Shown: piece by piece, positions 53,676-62,525 of the stretch
Layout: each line of letters begins with the position of its first letter
How positions within the stretch are numbered: position 1 is the first letter of the stretch
Assembly (NCBI GenBank): GCA_002338715.1
Contig: DDIR01000050.1
Span: forward strand, 23,432-87,431
Direction of reading: 5' to 3'
DNA length: 64,000 nt
DNA from: Phycisphaerales bacterium UBA1845
Lineage (GTDB): Bacteria > Planctomycetota > Phycisphaerae > UBA1845
Notes under the pieces: generated by a model
Seen by the model: the letters and a program-made list of their open reading frames with translations, nothing else
Told to the model about the DNA's origin: nothing
Databases searched by the model: none
Made by a program: the position numbers and the translations under genes

Positions 53676-54974
53676 ATGTTGCGAAAAATCCTGTTGTCCT
53701 GCGTCCTGGTCCTGGTTTCGCTGGTGATTGGGCTCGGTGTATTCGTGGTGCTCGTGGTGACCAGACCCACGCCGCCCCAGCGCCACGTCGAATCGCGTGC
53801 GCCGATCGTTGCCACCGTCGAACTGATGCCGCAGCGGGTACGCGATGTCCTTCGCGGATATGGCACAGCCCTCGCCGACAAGCGGGCGACGCTGACGGCT
53901 GAGGTCAATGCCCCAGTTCTGGAGCGTGTCAACAACATCGATGTCGGCGATCGGGTGGCTGAGGGCGACGTGCTGATTCGACTCGACGATCGGCAATACG
54001 TTCAGGAACTTCACGAAGCCGAAAGCAGGATGGCCTCCTTGGAGGCGCAGATTGGTCAGCTCGGTGTCCAACTGCAGAACCAGCGGTCGCTTCTGGAAAT
54101 CGCCGAATCCGATCTGACCCTGACGCGAGAAGAATACGAACGCGTTGAAGGGCTGTTCGCAAAAGGGGCGGCTCCAAAGACCGAACGCGACAGCACGCGA
54201 CTTCGCTATCAGGTTGCCCTGCGGGCCAAGCAGCAGATCGACAACCAGATCGCACTGATCGAACCGCAGAAACTGGAACTTCAAGCCATGCGGGCCGGTG
54301 CAGAAGCCGCGGCTGAGCGGGCCCAACTCAACATCGAGCGATGCCAGATCAAAGCCCCCTTTGAAGGACAGATCGAGTCGATCAATATCAACGTGGGCGA
54401 TCGCGTGCAGATGGGCACGCCCATGCTCGAGATGCTGAACCTCGATCGCATTGTGATTCCCGTCGAACTGCCCGTATCAACCCGCGCCCAATCCCGGGTC
54501 GGTGCCCGCGTCGAACTGTATGTTGAAAGCATGCCCAAAGTGCATTGGGAAGGCGAGGTGGCCCGCATTGCGCCGAGCGCGGACATGCTCAACCGCACCT
54601 ATCGCGTGTATGTCGAGGTCAACAACCGCAAGCAGGACATGCCGCTGCTGCCCGGTTACTTCGTCAAAGCCGCGGTGGAGGGCGAACTGCTTACCGCAGC
54701 GTTGATGATCCCGCGACACGCCGTTGTGGATGGAATGGTCTTCGTCGCCAATGGGCACAAAGCCCATGCCCGCGAGGTCGAAGTGCTTCGCTATATCGAA
54801 GACGATGCTGTCCTTGCGGGCAACGTCAAACCGGGTGACCAGATCATCACGAGCAATCTGGACGTGATCTTTGACGACGCCCCCGTGCGTCTCGAAGGTG
54901 AGCCCGACACGGTGGCTGTCGATCCCGATGTTTCATCCGATGGCCTGGCGATGGATGGGGAGGGCGATCGTTGA
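53676..54974 (+). CDS. RND efflux periplasmic adaptor (membrane fusion protein)
   Basis: The 432-aa HlyD/AcrA-type adaptor has an N-terminal membrane segment (about 5-29) and lipoyl-like halves (LTAEVNAPVLERVNNIDVGD near 73-92, and CQIKAPFEGQIESININVGD). A coiled-coil hairpin (about 115-205) and a beta-barrel domain follow. It bridges the inner-membrane pump to an outer-membrane channel. The C-terminal end overlaps the pump start by 4 bases. No TolC-like gene is in the window. Confidence 0.93.
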   Translation: MLRKILLSCVLVLVSLVIGLGVFVVLVVTRPTPPQRHVESRAPIVATVELMPQRVRDVLRGYGTALADKRATLTAEVNAPVLERVNNIDVGDRVAEGDVLIRLDDRQYVQELHEAESRMASLEAQIGQLGVQLQNQRSLLEIAESDLTLTREEYERVEGLFAKGAAPKTERDSTRLRYQVALRAKQQIDNQIALIEPQKLELQAMRAGAEAAAERAQLNIERCQIKAPFEGQIESININVGDRVQMGTPMLEMLNLDRIVIPVELPVSTRAQSRVGARVELYVESMPKVHWEGEVARIAPSADMLNRTYRVYVEVNNRKQDMPLLPGYFVKAAVEGELLTAALMIPRHAVVDGMVFVANGHKAHAREVEVLRYIEDDAVLAGNVKPGDQIITSNLDVIFDDAPVRLEGEPDTVAVDPDVSSDGLAMDGEGDR

Positions 54975-57900
54975 AATCACTTCCCAGACTGAGCGTCGAA
55001 AATCCGATTCTCGTAAACCTGCTGATGTTCTCCATCATAGTGGGGGGCGGGTATTGCGCGTTCACCCTCGTCCGCGAGATGTTTCCCGAAGTTCGTCCAA
55101 AGCAGGTGATGATTTCCACGCCCTATCCCGGCGCATCACCATCCGAAGTCGAAAAGGGAATCACCATCAAGATCGAGGAACAGATCAAGAACATCCAGGG
55201 GATCGAAAAAATCGAATCCACGATCCGCGAGGGTTCCAGCGTGATCGTGGCCAAGCTGTACAACGAAGTCGATGACGTCGATCGCGTCGTCACCGACATC
55301 AAGAACGCGGTCGATACGATTCCGCGCGACGACTTTCCGCAGGAGGCAGAAGAAACCGTCGTCGCACGTTTTGAACCGACGCTGCCCGTGATCAATGTTT
55401 CGCTGTTTGGCGACATGACCGATGTGCAGTTGAAGGCATTCGGCAAGCAGTTGCGCGATGATCTCTTGGCGCTGCCCGGTGTGACCGAAGTCGTTTTGTC
55501 GGGCACCAAGCGCGACGAAATCAGTGTCGAAGTTCGCCCCGAAAAGCTGATGCGGTACGGGCTTTCTTTCATGGATGTCTCGGAGGCGATTCGTCGAGGC
55601 AACATGGACCTGCCCGGTGGGCAGATCAAAACCGGCGGCGCGAACCTGGCCGTCCGAACCCTTGGCGAAAAGGATGTCGGTGTCGAGATTGAAGACCTGA
55701 TCGTTCGCGCCGACGCCTCGGGGCAACTCGTTCGACTAAGCGATGTCGCTGACGTCGTGGACGGTTTTGAAGACACCGACCTGTATTCGCGAATGGACGG
55801 CAAACCCGGCATCAGCGTGATGGTGTCCAAGACCGATGAGCAGGACGCCATCGACATCGCCCGCAAGGTCAAGGCGATGGTGGCGGGCAAGATGCACGAG
55901 CCGTTTCACATACCCTTTTCCAGCAAGTTGGCTGGGCAGGGTCGCCAACTCCAAAAGATCTACGACGACGCATACGCCTCGCCCTATCCGAAGATTGGTT
56001 CGCTCAAAACCCACTCCGACCTTTCGGTTTATATCGAAGGGCGTCTCGATCTCTTGCAGCGCAACGGTTTCTGGGGGTTGGTGTTTGTGTTCGTGTCGCT
56101 GCTGTTCTTTTTGAACTGGCGCGTCGCGTTCTGGGTGATGATGGGGTTGGTGCTGGCCATCCTCGGCACGTTCGCGATGATGCAGGTTGGCGGGATCACC
56201 CTCAATCTGATTTCGATGTTCGGACTGATCGTGGTCCTCGGCATGCTCGTGGACGACGCGATCATCGTCGGTGAGCACATCTACACAAAAATCGAAGAGG
56301 GCATGGAGCCGAAGTTAGCCGCGATCGTCGGTTCGGAAGAAGTGACCATGCCTGTCACCATCGCCATCGCCACGACGATGATGGCCTTCTTCCCACTGCT
56401 GTTTATCAAGGGCATGATGGGCGACTTCATGCGCGTTCTGCCGATGATCGTGATCGCGTCGCTCGGAATTTCGCTCTTTGAAGCGCTGACGATTCTGCCG
56501 TCGCACCTCGCCGAAACCTTCGAACGCGCCGCGCACCGGAAGAAACGCAACCGGGCAAAGGGTCGCCTCGGTAGGTGGCTCGACGGTTTGCGTCAAAAGC
56601 AGATCTGGATCGTCGATCAGAAACTCAAGAAAGGTTACGAACGCCTGTTGAGGGCAGCCGTGGCGTATCGTTACGTGTCGGTGTCGATTGCGATGGCCCT
56701 CTTGATCGTTTCGGTCGGAATGGTGGCTGGTCACCGTGTGCAGACCGTCTTCATTCAGAAGATGGACGCAGATTCGCTGATCGTCGCGCTGGAGTTGCCG
56801 ATTGGTTCGACCATCAAGCAAACCGATGAGAAGATGCGGATCGTGGAAGAGGCGACAGGCGGCTTCCCGGAGGTCAAAACGCGCTTCTCGCTCGTCGGCG
56901 GTCAGATCGACATGAACATGCAGGGGGGCGACGCCAGCGCTTCGCACCTGGGACAGATGATCGTCGAACTCGAACCGGGCGAAACCCGCACGCGATCCAG
57001 CGACGAGCTGATGCGCATCATGCGCGAGCGGACAGCCGACATGACCGGCATCAATTCGCTGACGTTCCGCTCGGTTCACGGTGGTCCCGGGGGAGCGGCC
57101 ATCCAACTCGAAATCTCCGGTGAAGACCCGGAAGAATTGAATACGGTGTCGAACCTGGTCAAAGCCCGCTTGTACGAGTTTGAAGGGGTCTACGACATTG
57201 AAGATACCTTTGACTCCGGACAGCGCGAGGTGCTCGTCGAACTGCTCGATTCGGGGCGGGCGCTGGGGCTGACCACGGAGAGTCTTGCGACCCAGGTCCG
57301 CGCCGCGTTCTACGGATTGGAAGCGCGCAAGATTCAACGCGACCGCGAAGACGTCAAGATCATGGTGCGCTATCCCGAGTCGCAGCGGGCGAAGATGGCC
57401 GACCTCGAACAAATGCGCATCGCCACGCCGACAGGGCACCTTGTACCAATCCGCGAAGTTGCCTCCATCCGCGACGGCGTCGGTTATGCGACCATCCGTC
57501 GCAAAGACCAGATGCGCACCATCACCGTCAAAGCCGACGTGGACGACGACCGCGCCAACTCCCGCGAGATCCTCGCGACGATGGAGCCAGACCTTGCACG
57601 ATGGTCGAGGGATTGGCCCGGAATCAAATTCGGGTTCGGTGGTCAGTCGGAAGAATTCGCCAAATCATTCAGCTCGATTGAACGGGATGGCGCGTTGGCG
57701 CTCGCTGGTATCTACATTCTTCTGGTTGCATTATTCAAGAGCTACCTTCAGCCGGTAATCGTCATGACCGCGATTCCGTTCGGTTTCGTGGGCGCGCTGG
57801 CCGGTCATTATGCAATGGGTTATCCGTTGACGATGTTTTCGATCATCGGATTGGTGGCGCTGACGGGAATCGTGGTGAACGACTCGTTGATCCTGGTGAG

Positions 57901-58225
57901 CTTCGTCAATCAGCGGGTGAAAGAGGGCAAGAGCATTCAGGACGCGGTCATCGAAGGGGGAATGTCCCGGTTGCGGGCGATTCTGCTGACGTCGATCACG
58001 ACCATCCTCGGGCTCGCCCCTTTGCTGACGGAGACGTCGTTTCAAGCCAAGTTCCTGATCCCGATGGGAATTTCGATCGCAGCCGGTTTGGCATTTGCCA
58101 CCCTGTTGACGTTGGTCCTGGTTCCCTGCTTCTGCGTCATCGAGAAAGACGTGAAGGGGGCTTGGCGGGCGAGTTGGGACTATCTCTTTCCGACCCGTTC
58201 GCCGGAAGCTGTGATCGATCGGTAG
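54971..58225 (+). CDS. RND-family efflux transporter (AcrB type)
   Basis: The 1084-aa inner-membrane pump has VENPILVNLLMFSIIVGGG as TM1, a porter region with TPYPGASPSEVEKG, and the proton-relay pair in TM4 (GMLVDDAIIVGEHIY). A second half follows with duplicated topology, ending SLILVSFVNQRVKEGKS and GGMSRLRAILLTSITTILGL. It belongs to the hydrophobe/amphiphile exporter family; substrates are unknown. The TTG start at 54971 overlaps the adaptor stop (TTGA), implying translational coupling. Confidence 0.95.
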   Translation: MKSLPRLSVENPILVNLLMFSIIVGGGYCAFTLVREMFPEVRPKQVMISTPYPGASPSEVEKGITIKIEEQIKNIQGIEKIESTIREGSSVIVAKLYNEVDDVDRVVTDIKNAVDTIPRDDFPQEAEETVVARFEPTLPVINVSLFGDMTDVQLKAFGKQLRDDLLALPGVTEVVLSGTKRDEISVEVRPEKLMRYGLSFMDVSEAIRRGNMDLPGGQIKTGGANLAVRTLGEKDVGVEIEDLIVRADASGQLVRLSDVADVVDGFEDTDLYSRMDGKPGISVMVSKTDEQDAIDIARKVKAMVAGKMHEPFHIPFSSKLAGQGRQLQKIYDDAYASPYPKIGSLKTHSDLSVYIEGRLDLLQRNGFWGLVFVFVSLLFFLNWRVAFWVMMGLVLAILGTFAMMQVGGITLNLISMFGLIVVLGMLVDDAIIVGEHIYTKIEEGMEPKLAAIVGSEEVTMPVTIAIATTMMAFFPLLFIKGMMGDFMRVLPMIVIASLGISLFEALTILPSHLAETFERAAHRKKRNRAKGRLGRWLDGLRQKQIWIVDQKLKKGYERLLRAAVAYRYVSVSIAMALLIVSVGMVAGHRVQTVFIQKMDADSLIVALELPIGSTIKQTDEKMRIVEEATGGFPEVKTRFSLVGGQIDMNMQGGDASASHLGQMIVELEPGETRTRSSDELMRIMRERTADMTGINSLTFRSVHGGPGGAAIQLEISGEDPEELNTVSNLVKARLYEFEGVYDIEDTFDSGQREVLVELLDSGRALGLTTESLATQVRAAFYGLEARKIQRDREDVKIMVRYPESQRAKMADLEQMRIATPTGHLVPIREVASIRDGVGYATIRRKDQMRTITVKADVDDDRANSREILATMEPDLARWSRDWPGIKFGFGGQSEEFAKSFSSIERDGALALAGIYILLVALFKSYLQPVIVMTAIPFGFVGALAGHYAMGYPLTMFSIIGLVALTGIVVNDSLILVSFVNQRVKEGKSIQDAVIEGGMSRLRAILLTSITTILGLAPLLTETSFQAKFLIPMGISIAAGLAFATLLTLVLVPCFCVIEKDVKGAWRASWDYLFPTRSPEAVIDR

Positions 58226-58306
58226 GCTGGGTGGTCGGTCGGAGACGGCGGGGACCGGGTTGAAGTGCGTCTTGATTTCCCGGATTTCTGCAATGCGAAG
58301 GCGGCG

Positions 58307-58321
58307 GTAACAACTTGTTAC
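58307..58321. promoter_or_regulatory. Palindromic operator-like site
   Basis: GTAACAA-C-TTGTTAC is a perfect 7+1+7 palindrome, followed by a second one, ACACGTGT (58320-58327). It lies after the RND operon and about 160 bp upstream of the putative accA promoter. Confidence 0.4.
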
Positions 58322-58477
58322 ACGTGTGACGTGGAAGTTGACTTATTTGGCTGAACAAATCGGAGGGGGTTGGCCGATGTCAGCTAGCGGTAACGTTAGT
58401 TTTCACCTGTACTTATGATTTTGCGACGATTTTAGGGTTATCGGCTGCAACGTTTTGATGGGCCCGTGGGTATTTCC

Positions 58478-58505
58478 TTGAGGTATCCTTTGAGCATGCT
58501 ATGCT
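58478..58505 (+). promoter_or_regulatory. Putative accA promoter
   Basis: TTGAGG (58478-58483) and TATGCT (58500-58505) are 16 bp apart, with a predicted start near 58512, about 69 nt before the accA ATG. Confidence 0.35.
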
Positions 58506-58580
58506 TCCCTCCTTGGTGAGCAAACTTTCCCAAGGTCCCGGGCTCCGGTTCCGAACCGACCTTCGGCTGAGAAAATCAAT

Positions 58581-59711
58581 ATGAGCAATACGACGATCGA
58601 CGCGCCACTGGCGTCAGGCAACGCGGCCAGCTATCTGGAATTTGAGAAGCCCCTTTACCGCATCCAGTTGGAAATCGAGCAACTGGAGCGCGACCAGATC
58701 GAAGGGGGGCGGGACTTCTCCGCCGACCTGAAAGAACTGCGTCAGCGTCTCAAGCAGATGACCAAGCGTTTGTATTCCCACCTGACGGCATGGGAGACGG
58801 TCCTCGTCGCAAGGCACCCACAGCGCCCCCTCGCGCCGCATTACCTCGGCACGATGGTTCGCGACTTCTGCGAGATCCACGGCGACCGGTTGTACGGTGA
58901 CGACAAAGCCATCATCACCGGCTTTGGCCGCATCGGTCCGCACAAGGTCATGGTCATCGGTCACAACAAAGGCCGCGACACCACCGAGCGCATCGCGTGC
59001 AATTTCGGCTGCGCCCACCCCGAAGGTTATCGCAAAGCACTTCGCGCGATGGAGATGGCTGAGAAATTCGGTTTGCCCGTCGTCTGCATGATTGATACGC
59101 AGGGCGCGTTCCCGGGTATCGGTGCGGAAGAGCGCGGGATCAGTTCCGCCATCGCGGTGAACCTTCGCGAGATGTCGCGTCTGAAGACGCCGATCGTTTG
59201 CTGCGTGATCGGTGAAGGCGGTAGCGGTGGTGCCCTTGGTATTGGCGTGGGTGACCGCGTCGCGATGTTTGAGCATTCATTCTATTCTGTGATTTCGCCG
59301 GAAGGTTGCGCCGCGATCCTGTGGCGCACCGGTGAACAGCGCAAGTTGGCGGCAGAGTCGTTGAAGCTGACGGCCAAGGACCTGATGCGTTTGAACATCA
59401 TCGATTCGGTGATCAAGGAGCCGTTGGGCGGCGCTCATCGCGACCCAGCCGGTACGATCGCGAGTCTCGAAAAATACTTCACCGATTCACTTCGCGAATT
59501 GAAGCGCTACAAGGTCGACACATTGCTTCGCAAGCGCTACGAGCGCATCCGCGGTTTGGGCAGCTTCTTCGAGAAAGCGGCTGACAACGCCAAAGCCCCA
59601 GTCACCGATGAAAAGACTCAATCGCGAGCCAAGGCGGATGGAAAGATCACCGTCAAATCGCCCGCCCGTCCGATGCACGGAATGAAGCGGCCGTCACAAA
59701 CCACGGTATAG
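58581..59711 (+). CDS. accA: Acetyl-CoA carboxylase carboxyltransferase subunit alpha
   Basis: AccA is the partner of AccD in malonyl-CoA synthesis. The 376-aa protein shows FEKPLYRIQLEIEQLE, IHGDRLYGDDKAIITGFGRI, DTQGAFPGIGAEERG, GEGGSGGALGIGVGD and SPEGCAAILWR. The last 50 or so residues after RGLGSFFEK are a basic, low-complexity extension not in E. coli AccA. The ATG at 58581 is the natural start. Confidence 0.96.
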   Translation: MSNTTIDAPLASGNAASYLEFEKPLYRIQLEIEQLERDQIEGGRDFSADLKELRQRLKQMTKRLYSHLTAWETVLVARHPQRPLAPHYLGTMVRDFCEIHGDRLYGDDKAIITGFGRIGPHKVMVIGHNKGRDTTERIACNFGCAHPEGYRKALRAMEMAEKFGLPVVCMIDTQGAFPGIGAEERGISSAIAVNLREMSRLKTPIVCCVIGEGGSGGALGIGVGDRVAMFEHSFYSVISPEGCAAILWRTGEQRKLAAESLKLTAKDLMRLNIIDSVIKEPLGGAHRDPAGTIASLEKYFTDSLRELKRYKVDTLLRKRYERIRGLGSFFEKAADNAKAPVTDEKTQSRAKADGKITVKSPARPMHGMKRPSQTTV

Positions 59712-59874
59712 TTTTCGCACCGATAAATCCGCCGCGAATGTTGGCGCGCCCATTGTGCGCGCCGGTGTTCTTGCGGCGATGTCTTGTAGCGATCGCAATC
59801 CACGCTTCGCGTTCTGCTCGGCTGCATTTTGTGGTGCGGGGCTGGTACTCACCTTGATTGACTTTGATTTACCC

Positions 59875-59923
59875 CTGGATTCCCGCCTGCGCGGGAATGA
59901 CGGAGCTTGCGCGGGAATGACGG
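59875..59923. repeat. REP-like palindrome, family A, with partial second copy
   Basis: Positions 59875-59901 are the exact reverse complement of the 27-bp palindrome at 5621-5647. A partial second copy (GCGGGAATGACGG) follows at 59911-59923. It lies between the convergent accA and STN-protein genes. Confidence 0.92.
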
Positions 59924-59960
59924 TTGATGTCGCGACGATTGCGATTGAGTTTCCTGCGAT

Positions 59961-61064
59961 TTAGTTTTCCTCTGGCAGGGTCACCTTGGCCAAGTCCTTC
60001 TTCATCGCTTCGATTGCTTCTTTGACTTGCAGTTCGCGCTTGGCGTTTTCTTCGGGGGTCAGGTCGGACTCGCGGATGAACCAGTCGTAGGTGAATCCGC
60101 CATCCTGGCTGGGGACGCGGACAGCGCCGACAATGGCGTTGTTCCATCTTCGCCTTTCGGTTGGCGGTCCGACGCGATCGCTGCGGACGAGGATGACTTT
60201 GTCATCGCGGATGACGTGATCGAGGTCGGCGGCCAACGTGATTTGTGCGATGGCTTCGCGAACGCTGACGCCGTCGGCTACCAGGGTGAAACTCTCTTTG
60301 ACTTCGAGCGGGAGCGTGGATGCGGCGCTTCCTTTCATTTCGATGGGCACGCCAGCCAACCGCGACAGGTCCTGCAAAATGCTGGCCAACGCTTCGCCGT
60401 AATGCTTGATGGAGATGATGCGCTCGAGTTGTCGGGCGACCTGTTCTTTCAAGGGCAACACGACGACTTGCTTCCCTTCCGGATACCACGTCCAGCCGCA
60501 GGCGTCGCACCCTTCCGTCAATGCTGCGTCGATCGGGCCTTCGCGTTTGGGATTGATCGCGCTTTGCAACTTCTTCCAATTCGTCTCGAAGTCGCCGTCA
60601 ATACCGCGAAACCGCAGGCGATCGGACAGGTGTTGTTTGACGGCATCGGTATCGGACCAGTCCGACGCATGAAGTTGGGTCAGCGTGTCGATTTCATTCC
60701 ATGATGCGGTCCGACCAATTCGACGAAGGGCTGGCATCGGTTGCACCACCACCGATTCGCCCGACACGTCGTACGTGAGGGCAAGTTGATTGGAGATTGC
60801 ATCCAGCCCCATGCGCACCGTCGCGTCGCTTAGGACAATCGTGATTTTGGTGCGATCGCCATAGGGCAGCGCCTTGATCGCTTCGTCCGAGACTGCGATG
60901 TTGATTTCGGCGCTTGCGGCTAGCTGCTTGAACGCATCGACAATGGGCATTTCTTCGAGGCGAATGGTCAATCCGGCATCGAGTTGTTCGGCGATCGTCG
61001 GGCCAGCCGCTCGGGCGCCGACAGACAGGCAAAATGGTAGAAGAAGCAGAATCATTCGTCGCAT
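59961..61064 (-). CDS. Secreted protein with two STN-like domains
   Basis: The 367-aa product has a cleavable signal peptide (MRRMILLLLPFCLSVGARAAG). Two repeats of the STN/secretin-N0 type follow. The first (about 27-110) is PIVDAFKQLAASAEINIAV then ATVRMGLDAISNQLALTYDV; the second (about 215-300) is YGEALASILQDLSRLAGVPI then SVREAIAQITLAADLDHVIR. STN domains receive or transmit signals in TonB-dependent and FecR-type systems. It lies downstream of the ECF sigma and anti-sigma genes on the same strand. The ATG at 61064 has CAGGA upstream; a start at 61091 would add nine residues. Function inferred from domain and context only. Confidence 0.75.
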   Translation of the reverse strand: MRRMILLLLPFCLSVGARAAGPTIAEQLDAGLTIRLEEMPIVDAFKQLAASAEINIAVSDEAIKALPYGDRTKITIVLSDATVRMGLDAISNQLALTYDVSGESVVVQPMPALRRIGRTASWNEIDTLTQLHASDWSDTDAVKQHLSDRLRFRGIDGDFETNWKKLQSAINPKREGPIDAALTEGCDACGWTWYPEGKQVVVLPLKEQVARQLERIISIKHYGEALASILQDLSRLAGVPIEMKGSAASTLPLEVKESFTLVADGVSVREAIAQITLAADLDHVIRDDKVILVRSDRVGPPTERRRWNNAIVGAVRVPSQDGGFTYDWFIRESDLTPEENAKRELQVKEAIEAMKKDLAKVTLPEEN

Positions 61065-61121
61065 GGTTGGTCCTGAGATGTTCATAATCATTTGCGTTGA
61101 AAGTGTGTTTCGAATGTTGGG

Positions 61122-61685
61122 CTAGTTCAAACCGGTGGCTACCAGAATGGATCGCTCACGGTACGGCGGTCCGACGAATTCCGAATCGATCATAGCCAAG
61201 TCGGCAGGGCGGTCGCGCGAGACCGACGCGACAACCTGTCCATGCGATTCATGCCCGTCAGCCGCGGGTCGCTCGACCGAAACACTTACACCGGCATTTG
61301 AAAGTGTCGTCGTCGGTGCATTGGTATTCCGATCGACCATCAAAAACGCAGTAAACGACATCGCCAAAATCGCAGCGGCTGCCAACGGCCGCCAAATCGG
61401 AAAGATCAGATTGCGCGAACGCGACTTTTGATTCTTCGATGATTTCTCGATCCGTTTGCGTACCGAGTTTGAGAACGAATCCCAGTCGATTTCGGGCAAT
61501 TCTTCCTGATTCGTTTTGATCAAAGCGTCAGCCGCTCGCAGCGCTTCGAGTTCTTTTTGCAGGGCGCGGTCCGTCGCGACTCGCTGCATTAACTCGACAG
61601 CCGCCTTCGGATCGAGCGTGCCATCCACGTATTCGCTCAGTTGGCGAATCGTGTCGTCATTGGGTTGGTTTGAATTGGCGTTCAT
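61122..61685 (-). CDS. Membrane anti-sigma factor
   Basis: The 187-aa product has an N-terminal helical part (QLSEYVDGTLDPKAAVELMQ, about 15-34) resembling the zinc-free anti-sigma domain. One membrane segment (about 94-117) and a roughly 70-residue extracytoplasmic tail follow. It begins 9 bp after the sigma stop, so it is the usual coupled anti-sigma. No Zn-binding HxxxCxxC motif is seen. Confidence 0.82.
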   Translation of the reverse strand: MNANSNQPNDDTIRQLSEYVDGTLDPKAAVELMQRVATDRALQKELEALRAADALIKTNQEELPEIDWDSFSNSVRKRIEKSSKNQKSRSRNLIFPIWRPLAAAAILAMSFTAFLMVDRNTNAPTTTLSNAGVSVSVERPAADGHESHGQVVASVSRDRPADLAMIDSEFVGPPYRERSILVATGLN

Positions 61686-61694
61686 TGGTCGTCG

Positions 61695-62345
61695 TTAACC
61701 TTCAACATAGTCGGCCAGCATCGTCCGCAGTTTCTTACGCGCTTGAAAGACGTTCCATTTCACGAGTTCGATCGAGCATTCCATGATGTCAGCCACTTCC
61801 TTTTGCGATCGTCCTTCGAGGGCGAAAAGCGTTAGTGCGGTGCGCTGTTTTTCCGGAAGGTCGTCGATCGCTTTGCGGACCACCCGCTTGAGTTCCTGCT
61901 GAGACAACGAGTCGTCAGCCGCCGCAGTGATCATCTTCGCACCGGTCGGATCGCGGGGGGCTGCATCGAACTTGAGCGTGTCGTCGACGTCGGCCATCTG
62001 ATGTTGTGCCCGCGATTTTCGAAAGTTCAGCGACAGGTTGGTCACGATCCGCATCAGCCAGCCGGCAAACTTGCTCGGTTCGTCGAGCTTTTCCAGATTT
62101 TGATACGCCCGCACGAAGGCATCCTGAGCCACGTCGGAAGCATCTTCGATGCGGTTGAGCAGCCGAAACGCCACAGAAACCGCCTGCCGCCGATGTCGCT
62201 CCACCAGCTTGTCATAAGCGCCAAGGTCGCCTGATCGGGTGGCGATGACCCACTGAGCGTCCTGCTCGGCGGGTTCGATCAATTCCGATTGATCCAGTGA
62301 ATCCGGGTTTACCTGACGCTTTGAGTCTTCCAATGGAATAGACAC
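61695..62345 (-). CDS. ECF RNA polymerase sigma factor
   Basis: The roughly 216-aa sigma-70 family ECF factor has region 2 (about 43-110: AYDKLVERHRR, VAQDAFVRAYQNLEKL, FAGWLMRIVTNLSLNF) and region 4 (about 155-210: DLPEKQRTALTLFALEGRSQ, KEVADIMECSIELVKWNVFQ). The start is taken as GTG at 62345 (TTG at 62333 is the alternative), because a promoter at 62395-62423 predicts transcription from near 62388. The ORF's continuation to 62855 runs opposite panC and is not credible. It leads an operon with the anti-sigma factor and the STN protein. Confidence 0.9.
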   Translation of the reverse strand: MSIPLEDSKRQVNPDSLDQSELIEPAEQDAQWVIATRSGDLGAYDKLVERHRRQAVSVAFRLLNRIEDASDVAQDAFVRAYQNLEKLDEPSKFAGWLMRIVTNLSLNFRKSRAQHQMADVDDTLKFDAAPRDPTGAKMITAAADDSLSQQELKRVVRKAIDDLPEKQRTALTLFALEGRSQKEVADIMECSIELVKWNVFQARKKLRTMLADYVEG

Positions 62346-62394
62346 CGGTAGGACGGGTTGGGTTAGTGCAAACGGGATGAATTTTCCGCCGGCG

Positions 62395-62423
62395 ACGATA
62401 TGAGCCCGATAGGAGGGTGTCAA
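62395..62423 (-). promoter_or_regulatory. Promoter of the ECF sigma operon
   Basis: On the minus strand TTGACA (62418-62423) and TATCGT (62395-62400) are exactly 17 bp apart. The predicted start is near 62388, some 43 nt before the GTG at 62345. This fixes the sigma gene start. Confidence 0.6.
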
Positions 62424-62457
62424 CGCGATTTGCGCGGGGGCAAATGGGGCCGTGTTG

Positions 62458-62485
62458 TTGTCTTGGCTGAATCTGCGAATAGGAT
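62458..62485 (+). promoter_or_regulatory. Promoter of panC
   Basis: TTGTCT (62458-62463) and TAGGAT (62480-62485) are 16 bp apart, with the same -10 as the tRNA-Gln promoter. The predicted start near 62492 lies about 34 nt before the panC ATG at 62526. It is divergent from the sigma promoter about 35 bp away. Confidence 0.45.
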
Positions 62486-62525
62486 GCTCGCATCGTTTGC
62501 TGGATCGCAACGCCGAATCGAGCCC

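Larger units (their letters stand above)
58226..58580. other. Intergenic region before accA with palindrome and promoter
   Basis: The 355 bp hold no gene. A perfect palindrome at 58307-58321 and a promoter-like pair at 58478-58505 are listed separately. Confidence 0.5.

Noticed and set aside
56315-57439. 374-codon minus-strand ORF
   Set aside because: It is a shadow of the RND transporter gene, with a His/Arg-rich composition typical of reverse frames.
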